Shown: positions 1-6,695 of the stretch, piece by piece | Layout of the letters: each line of letters begins with the position of its first letter | Position numbering within the stretch: position 1 is the first letter of the stretch | DNA from: an uncultured Alphaproteobacteria bacterium | Lineage (GTDB): Bacteria; Pseudomonadota; Alphaproteobacteria; Rhodobacterales; Rhodobacteraceae | Direction: 5' to 3' | Length of the DNA stretch: 11,552 bases | Assembly: GCA_929200295.1 (NCBI GenBank) | Contig: CAKMZE010000004.1 | Span: 24,395 to 35,946 of the forward strand | Notes under the pieces: generated by a model | Databases searched by the model: none | Told to the model about the DNA's origin: nothing | The model's input: only the letters and a program-made list of their open reading frames with translations | Translations under genes and position numbers: made by a program

Positions 1-137
1 CGGATATCGCGATGCTGATCAGCCATCTTCGCTCTGGTCAGGCGGCCCAGCCTGATCAAGTCGCGGCGTTTTTCAAAAGCCAGTCAGATGCGGTATCGCG
101 CACCTATGATGCGATCATGACAGTAAAGCGTCGTTAG
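1..137 (+). CDS. 3' end of an unidentified gene (partial, 5' end outside window)
   Basis: An open frame with codons starting at base 3 runs in from the left edge and stops at TAG 135-137. It gives the last 44 residues of a protein, beginning DIAMLISHLRSG and ending AIMTVKRR. The piece is hydrophilic and probably helical (FFKSQSDAVSRTYDAIM), with no membrane segment or catalytic motif. Codon use is similar to the neighbouring genes, which supports it being real. Its stop overlaps the stop of the convergent rpe gene (134-136 on the other strand), so no intergenic space exists for a normal terminator. I do not recognise the family. Confidence 0.6.
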   Translation, partial: DIAMLISHLRSGQAAQPDQVAAFFKSQSDAVSRTYDAIMTVKRR

Positions 138-817
138 CCCGCCTCTGCAGCATCGCGAATAGCTTTGATGTTCGCCCCGTAGGGCGCGGGGTCAGATACG
201 CCCCCCCCCTTAAAGACCGCAGAGCCCGCGACGAGCACATCAGCGCCAGCCGCTGTGACCAAGGGGGCGGTCGCGGCGTCAACGCCACCGTCGATCTGAA
301 TATGCACAGGTCTGTCACTAATCATCGCGCGTAAATCAGCGACCTTTTCAGACATATCGATGAACTTTTGCCCGCCAAAGCCGGGGTTCACCGTCATCAC
401 ACAGATGAGATCGACCATATCCAGCAGTTCTTCTACCACAGATGCGGGTGTGCCGGGGTTCAGAGCGACGCCTGCCTTACAGCCAAGATCGCGGATGTTT
501 TGAAGCGTCCGGTGAATATGTGGCCCGGCCTCATAATGCGCTGTGATGATATCGGCACCGGCATCTGCGAACCCTTGCAAATAGGTATCCACAGGTGAGA
601 TCATCAAATGCACATCCATCACCGTTTTGATATGCGGGCGGATCGCCTTGCAGGTTTGCGCACCAAACGTCAGGGCAGGCACAAAATGCCCATCCATGAC
701 ATCCACATGGATCCAATCCGCACCTTGGGCTTCAACCGCTGCGATCTCTGCGCCAAAATTTGCAAAATCAGCTGCCAAAATTGAGGGGGCGATTTTAACT
801 GTGCGATCGAATGTCAT
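134..817 (-). CDS. rpe: Ribulose-phosphate 3-epimerase
   Basis: Rpe interconverts D-ribulose 5-phosphate and D-xylulose 5-phosphate in the cytoplasm (pentose phosphate pathway, and the Calvin cycle where present). The 227-residue length is normal for this TIM-barrel family. Visible signatures are the N-terminal IAPSILAADF with Ser12, HVDVMDG at 37-43 giving metal ligands His37 and Asp39, DVHLM with His70, the NPGFGGQ loop at 144-150, the catalytic Asp176 in IDGGV, and the phosphate-binding GS at 198-199. The start is ATG 817-815, with AAGGA six bases upstream. The gene is divergent from deoC across a 139-base region with a strong inverted repeat. One oddity is a run of nine G on the coding strand (201-209) at codons 203-206, which is prone to slippage. 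The identification is firm. Confidence 0.96.
   Translation of the reverse strand: MTFDRTVKIAPSILAADFANFGAEIAAVEAQGADWIHVDVMDGHFVPALTFGAQTCKAIRPHIKTVMDVHLMISPVDTYLQGFADAGADIITAHYEAGPHIHRTLQNIRDLGCKAGVALNPGTPASVVEELLDMVDLICVMTVNPGFGGQKFIDMSEKVADLRAMISDRPVHIQIDGGVDAATAPLVTAAGADVLVAGSAVFKGGGVSDPAPYGANIKAIRDAAEAG
201..209 (-). repeat. Nine-base G homopolymer inside rpe
   Basis: Nine C on the plus strand (nine G on the coding strand of rpe) encode the end of Lys203 and Gly204-Gly206. A one-base slip would replace the last roughly 20 residues after the phosphate-binding Gly198-Ser199. Whether it varies in the population cannot be seen from one sequence. It could also be a site of assembly or sequencing error, although the frame is intact as given. 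Confidence 0.9.
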
Positions 818-840
818 GATCTGTCCTTTGATCTATCCGT

Positions 841-886
841 TTTCAGCGCCATACCCTGCAAGCAAAGGGCTGTCTATGGCGCGAAA
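841..886. repeat. Imperfect inverted repeat / hairpin between rpe and deoC
   Basis: The outer arms are GCGCCATA (846-853) and TATGGCGC (875-882), a perfect 8-base match. They extend outward as TTTC (841-844) with GAAA (883-886) across one bulged A, and inward as CCCT (854-857) with AGGG (866-869), leaving an 8-base loop and a one-sided CTGTC bulge. That makes about 16 pairs. No T-run follows on either strand, so it does not look like an intrinsic terminator. It could be a protein-binding palindrome, a structured leader of rpe or deoC, or the remnant of a dispersed palindromic element. Confidence 0.6.
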
Positions 887-945
887 CCTATCTGCTGTGT
901 GGATCTTGCCAATTGCGTTGCAAAATGACAAATTTATCCAATTGC

Positions 946-951
946 AAGGAG
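946..951 (+). promoter_or_regulatory. Ribosome binding site of deoC
   Basis: AAGGAG lies 5 bases before ATG 957 and decides the deoC start. The reading frame stays open 330 bases further upstream, but that part runs antisense through the rpe start and lacks a good site. Confidence 0.8.
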
Positions 952-956
952 CCCCC

Positions 957-1958
957 ATGCCAACCCGCATTTCCACAGCCACCACCGTACAAGCCGATCA
1001 ATTGCCACAGCTACATAGTGAGCGGAACACAGCCATGCCGCTTGATATGGATTGGGTTGCGAGCGTGCAGGCGAATACCTCAGCAATCACACGCCGCTGC
1101 GCGACATTACCCGGGCGTCGGAGCGTGAAAAAGGCGCATCAGGCCGCGTGGCTTTGTAAAGCCATCAGCCTGATCGATCTGACAACGCTTTCTGGTGATG
1201 ACACAGAGGCCCGCGTGCGACGACTTTGTGCAAAAGCGCGCCAGCCTGTATCCCCTGATCTGCTCGCGTCGCTGGGCATGACTGGGCTGACCACGGGGGC
1301 TATTTGTGTCTATCACGATATGGTCGAAACTGCCGTGAATGCGCTGAGTGGCACGCATATTCCCGTGGCCGCTGTCTCAACCGGGTTTCCGGCGGGGCTG
1401 TCGCCATTTCACCTGCGAATACAAGAAATCCGTGAAAGCGTCGCCGCAGGGGCGCAAGAGATTGATATCGTGATTTCACGTCGCCATGTGCTCACCGGGA
1501 ATTGGCAAGCGCTTTATGATGAAATGACCGAAATGCGGACGGCCTGTGGTGATGCCCATGTGAAAGCGATCCTTGCCACAGGTGAACTGGGCACACTACG
1601 CAATGTGGCCCGTGCGAGCCTGGTTTGCATGATGGCAGGCGCGGATTTCATCAAGACATCCACTGGCAAAGAGCCCGTGAACGCGACGCTCCCTGTGACG
1701 CTGACAATGATCCGCGCGATCCGCGCCTATCATGCGCGCACGGGGCTGCGCGTGGGCTATAAACCCGCAGGCGGGATTTCCAAGGCTAAGGATGCCATCA
1801 CATATCTTGCCCTGATCAAGGACGAGCTGGGTGACCGCTGGCTGCAACCTGATCTTTTCCGCTTTGGTGCGTCGTCATTGCTGGGCGATATCGAACGCCA
1901 ACTCGCCCATCATGTGACGGGCGCTTACTCCGCCAATTGGCGCCATCCGATAGGATAA
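957..1958 (+). CDS. deoC: Deoxyribose-phosphate aldolase (long form)
   Basis: DeoC is a class I (Schiff-base) aldolase that cleaves 2-deoxy-D-ribose 5-phosphate to glyceraldehyde 3-phosphate and acetaldehyde in deoxynucleoside catabolism. The 333-residue protein is longer than the roughly 250-260-residue enterobacterial form, with about 65 extra N-terminal residues that look poorly conserved up to the conserved ISLIDLTTL at about 70-78. Key residues are Asp170 in EIDIV, the Schiff-base lysine Lys233 in FIKTSTGK, Lys269 in GYKPAGG, and the C-terminal FRFGASSLL phosphate-site segment. The start was chosen from AAGGAG five bases upstream. A later Met27 is possible but less supported. The stop is three bases before the next ATG, so it forms an operon with the aldehyde dehydrogenase. 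Confidence 0.95.
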   Translation: MPTRISTATTVQADQLPQLHSERNTAMPLDMDWVASVQANTSAITRRCATLPGRRSVKKAHQAAWLCKAISLIDLTTLSGDDTEARVRRLCAKARQPVSPDLLASLGMTGLTTGAICVYHDMVETAVNALSGTHIPVAAVSTGFPAGLSPFHLRIQEIRESVAAGAQEIDIVISRRHVLTGNWQALYDEMTEMRTACGDAHVKAILATGELGTLRNVARASLVCMMAGADFIKTSTGKEPVNATLPVTLTMIRAIRAYHARTGLRVGYKPAGGISKAKDAITYLALIKDELGDRWLQPDLFRFGASSLLGDIERQLAHHVTGAYSANWRHPIG

Positions 1959-1961
1959 AGA

Positions 1962-4259
1962 ATGACCGTAAAAGAAATTTTTGAGACGATGGCATATGGT
2001 CCAGCCCCTGAAAGCGCAGATGAGGCGCTTGCGTGGATTGCAGATCGTGGCGGCATTGCAGGGCATTATATCAATGGTGCATGGGCTACTTTGCGCCATG
2101 ATTTCACCACCCATAACCCTGCAACAGGCGCGCCGCTCGCCGGCGTCACCCAAGGCACAGCGGACGAGGTCGCGATGGCTGTGGCCGCTGCGCGAAAAGC
2201 GCAGCCCAAATGGGCCAAGGATGGCCATGCGCGTGCGCGTGTTCTCTATGCGATTGCCCGGCTTTTGCAAAAGCACAGCCGTTTGCTGGCGGTGATCGAA
2301 ACGCTCGATAATGGCAAACCCATCCGCGAGAGCCGCGATATCGATATTCCGCTTGCGATCCGGCATTTCTATCATCATGCAGGTTTCGCGCAGCTTATGC
2401 AGGATGAGCTGCCAGACCATGCGCCCTTGGGCGTCTGCGGGCAGATCATCCCTTGGAATTTCCCGCTATTGATGCTGGCCTGGAAGATCGCGCCAGCCCT
2501 CGCGATGGGCAATACGGTCGTCTTGAAACCTGCGGAATATACGCCGCTCTCGGCTATGGTTTTTGCCGAGATTTGTAGCCAGGCAGGCGTGCCGCCGGGT
2601 GTCGTTAACATCGTCACTGGCGACGGCGAAACAGGTGCGGCCCTTGTTGCATCGGATGTAGATAAAATCGCCTTTACCGGCTCAACATCCGTGGGGCGCA
2701 TCATTCGCGCGCAAACGGCAGGCAGTGGAAAGGCGCTATCGCTCGAGCTTGGCGGTAAATCGCCCTACATTATTTTTGAGGATGCGGACATCGACTCTGC
2801 GATTGAGGGCTTGGTCGATGCGATCTGGTTTAACCAAGGACAAGTGTGCTGCGCAGGTTCGCGGCTTTTGGTGCAAGAGGGCATCGCCGATGAGGTTTAT
2901 GATAAGCTCAAGGCGCGCATGGGCACGTTACGTATCGGTGATCCGCTGGATAAATGCATCGATATCGGCGCGATCGTCGATCCTGTGCAACTGGCAAATA
3001 TCACGGCAATGGTCAGCGAAAACACCGAAGGCGAGACCTATCAAACCGCAGCACCTAAGGGGTGTTTTTACCCCCCGACCTTGACCACTGGCTTGTCCCC
3101 TGCATCAACCCTGATGCAAGAGGAAATCTTTGGCCCCGTTCTCTGTGCCACCACATTCCGCACCCCGGCCGAGGCGGTCGAGATCGCCAATAACACGCGC
3201 TATGGGCTTGCGGCCTCTGTCTGGTCCGAGAACATCAACCTTTCGCTTGATATCGCGCCAAAGCTGGCCGCAGGGATCGTTTGGGTCAATGGCACCAACA
3301 TGATGGATGCCGCCGCGGGCTTTGGCGGCGTCCGCGAAAGCGGCTTTGGCCGCGAAGGTGGTTGGGAAGGGCTGATGGGATATACCAAGCCCAAAACCAG
3401 CGCGAAATCTGCAAAACCTGTCGCCGCATTCACGGGGCAAGACACCCCAACCGACCCGCTTGACCGCACGGCCAAGCTTTATATCGGCGGGAAGCAATGC
3501 CGCCCCGATGGGGGCTATTCTAAGGGTGTCTATAGCCCAAAGGGCGCGTTGATCGGTCACGTCTCAGTGGCAAACCGCAAGGACGTCCGCAACGCAGTTG
3601 AGGCGATGAATGCCGCGAAATCATGGGGCCAAACCTCTGGTCACCAGCGGGCACAGATCCTCTATTACATTGCCGAAAACCTTTCAGCGCGCGCAGACGA
3701 ATTGAGCGTGCGGATCAAAGCGCTCACCGGAAAGTCAGGTGATCAAGAGGTCGCAGCCGCGATCAATACGCTATTTTCAGCCGCCGCTTGGGCGGACAAA
3801 TTTGACGGTCAAATCCATGATGTACCCATGCGCGGTGTGGCGATGGCGATGAAAGAACCCGTTGGCAAAATCGCGGTGCTTTGCGATGATACGCCGCTTT
3901 TGGGGTTGGTGCAGGGGTTTGCACCCGCGATTGCGATGGGCAATCGGGTGACGCTTGTGGTCTCAACACCATTTCCTCTCGCGGCGACGGATTTTATTCA
4001 GATCCTTGAAACATCCGACGTGCCAGCTGGGGTGGTGAATATTCTCACAGGTGATCAGCCTGCATTGGCCCCGGATCTGGCCAAGCATATGGACATTGAC
4101 GCCATCTGGTCGTTTTCACCGCAGGCCTTTGCGCAGGTGATTGAGGCTGAGAGCATCAGCAATCTTAAACGTACATGGGTGGCTCATTCGCCGAGTATCA
4201 AACAGATTTTACACGCGGCAACTGAGGTCAAAAATATCTGGGTGCCATATGGTGAGTAA
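1962..4259 (+). CDS. Two-domain aldehyde dehydrogenase, ALDH16 type
   Basis: This protein contains one complete NAD(P)-dependent aldehyde dehydrogenase unit followed by a partial second one. In the first (about 30-480) I see IPWNFP with Asn166, VLKPAE with Lys189, the Rossmann FTGSTSVG at 238-245, LELGGKS with catalytic base Glu262, GQVCCAGSR with nucleophile Cys296, and EEIFGPV with Glu388. The second part (about 500-765) repeats the fold through PVGKIAVL, APAIAMGNRV and VPAGVVNILTGD, but ends before any catalytic Glu or Cys. This layout and the 765-residue length match the ALDH16 family. Mammalian ALDH16A1 is reported to lack the nucleophile, whereas bacterial members keep it, as here. Co-transcription with deoC (3-base gap) suggests oxidation of DeoC-derived acetaldehyde, but the real substrate is unknown. 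Confidence 0.9.
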   Translation: MTVKEIFETMAYGPAPESADEALAWIADRGGIAGHYINGAWATLRHDFTTHNPATGAPLAGVTQGTADEVAMAVAAARKAQPKWAKDGHARARVLYAIARLLQKHSRLLAVIETLDNGKPIRESRDIDIPLAIRHFYHHAGFAQLMQDELPDHAPLGVCGQIIPWNFPLLMLAWKIAPALAMGNTVVLKPAEYTPLSAMVFAEICSQAGVPPGVVNIVTGDGETGAALVASDVDKIAFTGSTSVGRIIRAQTAGSGKALSLELGGKSPYIIFEDADIDSAIEGLVDAIWFNQGQVCCAGSRLLVQEGIADEVYDKLKARMGTLRIGDPLDKCIDIGAIVDPVQLANITAMVSENTEGETYQTAAPKGCFYPPTLTTGLSPASTLMQEEIFGPVLCATTFRTPAEAVEIANNTRYGLAASVWSENINLSLDIAPKLAAGIVWVNGTNMMDAAAGFGGVRESGFGREGGWEGLMGYTKPKTSAKSAKPVAAFTGQDTPTDPLDRTAKLYIGGKQCRPDGGYSKGVYSPKGALIGHVSVANRKDVRNAVEAMNAAKSWGQTSGHQRAQILYYIAENLSARADELSVRIKALTGKSGDQEVAAAINTLFSAAAWADKFDGQIHDVPMRGVAMAMKEPVGKIAVLCDDTPLLGLVQGFAPAIAMGNRVTLVVSTPFPLAATDFIQILETSDVPAGVVNILTGDQPALAPDLAKHMDIDAIWSFSPQAFAQVIEAESISNLKRTWVAHSPSIKQILHAATEVKNIWVPYGE

Positions 4260-4279
4260 CCCGTAAGGGGCGGCTTTGT

Positions 4280-4951
4280 TTATCCCTTGCGCCGCCAGGT
4301 ACTGAACCACCGCCCAATACGCCCGCGGCGTTCTGCAACACCTGCCTGCACTTCATCCATTTGATGCCCCGCAGAATCTAACAACGGATCAATTGTTCTC
4401 TCGCGAAATTGCCGCCACATGGCGCGGATAAAGACAATCGCAATCATCAAAAAGATGAAAAAGAAGATGTTAAACCAAGGCGTTATGCTCGCGTCTGGCC
4501 CCGCAACCGGATTAATGGCAACGGCATTCGGATAAATCGATGCCCAACGCACACGCCAGCCATAATGGGTGATCGCATACCACCCCTCTTCACGTGCCGC
4601 CGATGCGGCCTCGGCCTGTAAATCAGAGCTATCAAATTTGAAATAAGGTGGCCAAATCCAGCCCGTATCCTCATTGCGGTAAACCATCACCTCAGTGCTA
4701 TCGCGCTGTATAAACCCGAATAAAAATGTCTTTTTCTTATCGGTGTTAATCAGGCGCAAATCCCGTGTCGGCTGTTCAACCGTGCCGCTGTCGGCTTGGG
4801 CATAAAACATCCGGTTAAACCCTGAAAAGTCGGTGCGGATCACTTCGGTCGAGGTGACACGCACGATATCATGCTGCGGCAATACGTAATGGAACAAAAG
4901 CGCAAAGAAAAAGACGACCAGTAAGCGGAAAATTATTCGAGCACGGCGCAT
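4280..4951 (-). CDS. DUF1523 family membrane protein
   Basis: I recognise this 223-residue protein as DUF1523, a family of unknown function found mainly in Rhodobacterales. It has an N-terminal membrane segment (about 7-24) after a basic start, a soluble central domain, a second membrane segment (about 159-177, rich in Phe/Ile) and a basic C-terminal tail. The central domain carries the conserved VMVYRNEDTGW and PPYFKFDSSDLQAEA stretches (89-115) and ITHYGWRVR (127-135). The central domain would face the periplasm and the tail the cytoplasm if the positive-inside rule holds. The start ATG 4951-4949 is preceded by AAGGA at a six-base gap. It is the last gene of the minus-strand cluster, 10 bases after the 88-aa gene and convergent with the ALDH gene. 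Confidence 0.8.
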   Translation of the reverse strand: MRRARIIFRLLVVFFFALLFHYVLPQHDIVRVTSTEVIRTDFSGFNRMFYAQADSGTVEQPTRDLRLINTDKKKTFLFGFIQRDSTEVMVYRNEDTGWIWPPYFKFDSSDLQAEAASAAREEGWYAITHYGWRVRWASIYPNAVAINPVAGPDASITPWFNIFFFIFLMIAIVFIRAMWRQFRERTIDPLLDSAGHQMDEVQAGVAERRGRIGRWFSTWRRKG

Positions 4952-4961
4952 GAGTTATCCT

Positions 4962-5228
4962 TTAGTTGGCGTTGGTCACATAAACGATTGTCGCCACAAT
5001 CGCAGGTGGGATGACAAAAACCAAACCTATAAGCTTTGGCCGAATGCTGGCGTTATATTCCGCAATCCCTTGGTTAACATAGTCAACACGCGACAGGCCT
5101 TCAACCGGGTCGGCATCATAGGTTTTTTCCAGCTTTTCGCGCCTGATGGATCGCGAATACACCGAGATCGACAGATAAATAATGCTGAGTGCAATAAATC
5201 CAAACACAACCAACCTGATAAATGACAT
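4962..5228 (-). CDS. Small two-pass membrane protein, unknown function
   Basis: This is an 88-residue protein with a hydrophobic segment at about 4-24, a charged middle (SRSIRREKLEKTYDADPVEG, about 26-44), and a second hydrophobic segment at about 66-84. The start at ATG 5228-5226 overlaps the TAA of the upstream gene by one base (TAATG), and GGGAG sits 7 bases before it, so translation is probably coupled. A frame extension upstream to 5309 would overlap the previous gene and has no support. I do not recognise a named family. The position between a DUF6638-like gene and DUF1523 suggests a membrane partner. Confidence 0.75.
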   Translation of the reverse strand: MSFIRLVVFGFIALSIIYLSISVYSRSIRREKLEKTYDADPVEGLSRVDYVNQGIAEYNASIRPKLIGLVFVIPPAIVATIVYVTNAN

Positions 5229-6622
5229 TACCGTTCTCCCAATGCACGCCAGGGGCCAATCCTGGCAATCATATCTGCTGAAATCTGTTGTCGTTCCTGT
5301 GTGGCCCAAGGACCAGAGACAGGCGCACGAGGCACATCATCTGGTTCAGAGGCTGTATCATGGGTCCCAAAGAGCGTTGCTCGCACCCCAGCCTTATCCG
5401 CTTGATAAGCCTCTTCAAGCACATCCACCACATAAGTCTTTTTCGCGTCTGACCAGGTTGCGTAAGCGGCATAAAATGCATCCTTGTGGCAGATGTACAA
5501 TTGCCGGAAATCCAGCGGGGTCAGTTCCGCCAAGAGCATATTTACTATATCCATGTTAGGGCCGGGCTTTGCGCGAAGCATATAAAAATACGCCGGATGC
5601 TCTGATGTAATCTCAGGCCAGTCGGCCTCTTCTTCGGCCCAGCGCGCAAGCGCCATCAGCCCATGCCAGGCCTTAGGCAGTTTCTGCGCATAACGCCGCC
5701 CAAGCTGCCTAAGATGGCGCGGTGTCGCTTTTGAAAGGTGTTCCCCTGCGGCAAGCGCGGTATCGGCCAAAATAAACGCCATCTTCTGATGCAAGATCGC
5801 TGCCGCCTCAGGTCCGCGTGCGGCAACAATCGGCTCAACCAGATCATTGGCGGCAAGGCAAGCCGCAATTTCACTGCGGTCGCTATATTGATAGACAGCA
5901 TTGATTGGCAGCGCCCCATGTGATGTAAGATCATGCTGGGCAATGATCGCAGGGCTTGGGCAATTGCGAAACACGTAAAACCCACCAAAATGTGCCGTCC
6001 AAAAGCTATCTTGTTGAAATTCCATATGGTCAAGCTTGACAGGGTTGCGAGTGATATCCCCGGTCTCTTTGGCTAAACCGATCATATCCGCGATTAGCAC
6101 ATCATCATACCAAGCCTCTGGTTCTGTCTGAAAGCTATCAATCATTGCGCCGAGGGTTTCAGCCGTCGCAACTGTGCCTTTGGTCGTATCTGCGGTCACT
6201 TCAATACGCCGAATGTCCATCAGCGCAGCGGGGCTTTGCGCCTGATAAATCGAATTGACCAGCTCGCCTGCGACTGCATCTTTGGCCGTCAGCGCAAAAA
6301 GTGCGGCATCGTTTTGCGTGATAAACTGCTTGAGAATCATCCGCGAACTTGAAAGCTTTGCATGCAAAAGCGGCGCGGTTTTTTGTGCCGTTGTGAGCAG
6401 GATGAACTGCCTATTCACGCCTGCATGATTAAGATACATCGTATCGCTCAGCTCATCACCGATTTCAGGGCTATAGCCGGAAATATCGATGTGAAAATCA
6501 GTGAGACTCGTCTCGCGCCCAGTCAATGCCTTCAACGCACGGTTATAGCGATCTACAAGTGCCGGGCTATTGACGTGAATGAGATTGCCAAACATCAAGC
6601 CTTTTTCGATTAGACGGTGCAT
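5228..6622 (-). CDS. DUF6638-like protein of unknown function
   Basis: This is a 464-residue, apparently cytoplasmic protein without a signal peptide or membrane segment. From memory it resembles proteins labelled DUF6638 in Rhodobacterales; I cannot confirm this without a search. Recognisable stretches are the N-terminal RLIEKGLMFGNLI, DFHIDISGYSPEIGDE at about 42-57, NRQFILLTTAQKTAPLL at about 70-86, KETGDITRNPV in the middle, and a mostly helical C-terminal half. No catalytic motif is evident. The start is placed at ATG 6622, which has GGGGGG eight bases upstream. A GTG at 6631 would add three residues but overlaps that G-run. It lies 73 bases after the AAA ATPase gene, with a palindromic repeat between them, and overlaps the next gene by one base. 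Confidence 0.8.
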   Translation of the reverse strand: MHRLIEKGLMFGNLIHVNSPALVDRYNRALKALTGRETSLTDFHIDISGYSPEIGDELSDTMYLNHAGVNRQFILLTTAQKTAPLLHAKLSSSRMILKQFITQNDAALFALTAKDAVAGELVNSIYQAQSPAALMDIRRIEVTADTTKGTVATAETLGAMIDSFQTEPEAWYDDVLIADMIGLAKETGDITRNPVKLDHMEFQQDSFWTAHFGGFYVFRNCPSPAIIAQHDLTSHGALPINAVYQYSDRSEIAACLAANDLVEPIVAARGPEAAAILHQKMAFILADTALAAGEHLSKATPRHLRQLGRRYAQKLPKAWHGLMALARWAEEEADWPEITSEHPAYFYMLRAKPGPNMDIVNMLLAELTPLDFRQLYICHKDAFYAAYATWSDAKKTYVVDVLEEAYQADKAGVRATLFGTHDTASEPDDVPRAPVSGPWATQERQQISADMIARIGPWRALGER

Positions 6623-6630
6623 GGTGTGCA

Positions 6631-6636
6631 CCCCCC
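6631..6636 (-). promoter_or_regulatory. G-run ribosome binding site of the 464-aa gene
   Basis: Six G on the coding strand end eight bases before ATG 6622 and are the only purine-rich site in reach. This favours ATG 6622 over the GTG at 6631-6629. A homopolymeric ribosome binding site is unusual. Confidence 0.5.
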
Positions 6637-6647
6637 GTTCATATCTG

Positions 6648-6673
6648 CTGTAGGATGGGCAATCTGCCCATCT
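6648..6673 (+). repeat. REP-like palindromic repeat, single copy
   Basis: A CTGTAG head is followed by GATGGGCA (6654-6661), the loop ATC, and TGCCCATC (6665-6672), a perfect 8-base stem. The 26-base unit is identical except for one base to 9812-9837. It sits in the 73-base gap between the AAA ATPase and the 464-aa gene. A further weak stem, ATCTG/CAGAT (6670-6685), overlaps its end. In the transcript it could stabilise the upstream message or reduce read-through. Confidence 0.8.
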
Positions 6674-6695
6674 GATGTAACAGATCTTGCGTAAA

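Larger units (their letters stand above)
818..956. promoter_or_regulatory. Divergent rpe / deoC intergenic control region
   Basis: These 139 bases lie between two divergent starts, so they should hold the promoters of both rpe and the deoC operon. They contain a large imperfect inverted repeat (841-886) and two copies of CCAATTGC (909-916 and 938-945), the second just upstream of the deoC ribosome binding site. The A/T-rich stretch 921-937 between the copies is the likeliest deoC promoter core, but no hexamer pair matches consensus well enough to call. I do not recognise the operator of a known regulator. Confidence 0.5.

Noticed and set aside
627..956. Upstream extension of the deoC frame by 110 codons
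   Set aside because: It runs antisense through the start of rpe, has no family similarity, and a clear AAGGAG lies five bases before ATG 957.
1875..2420. 181-codon minus-strand open frame
   Set aside because: It is antisense to the end of deoC and the start of the ALDH gene, both firmly identified; its product has no recognisable motif.
3105..3560. 151-codon minus-strand open frame
   Set aside because: It is a shadow of the ALDH gene in a GC-rich stretch, with low-complexity composition.
4265..4296. Possible bidirectional terminator between ALDH and DUF1523 genes
   Set aside because: GGCGGC/GCCGCC and AAGGG/CCCTT pairings exist but compete with each other, have loops of 14-16 bases, lie partly in coding sequence and have no proper T-run.
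5229..5309. 27-codon N-terminal extension of the small membrane protein
   Set aside because: It overlaps the 464-aa gene; the TAATG junction with GGGAG upstream supports the start at 5228.
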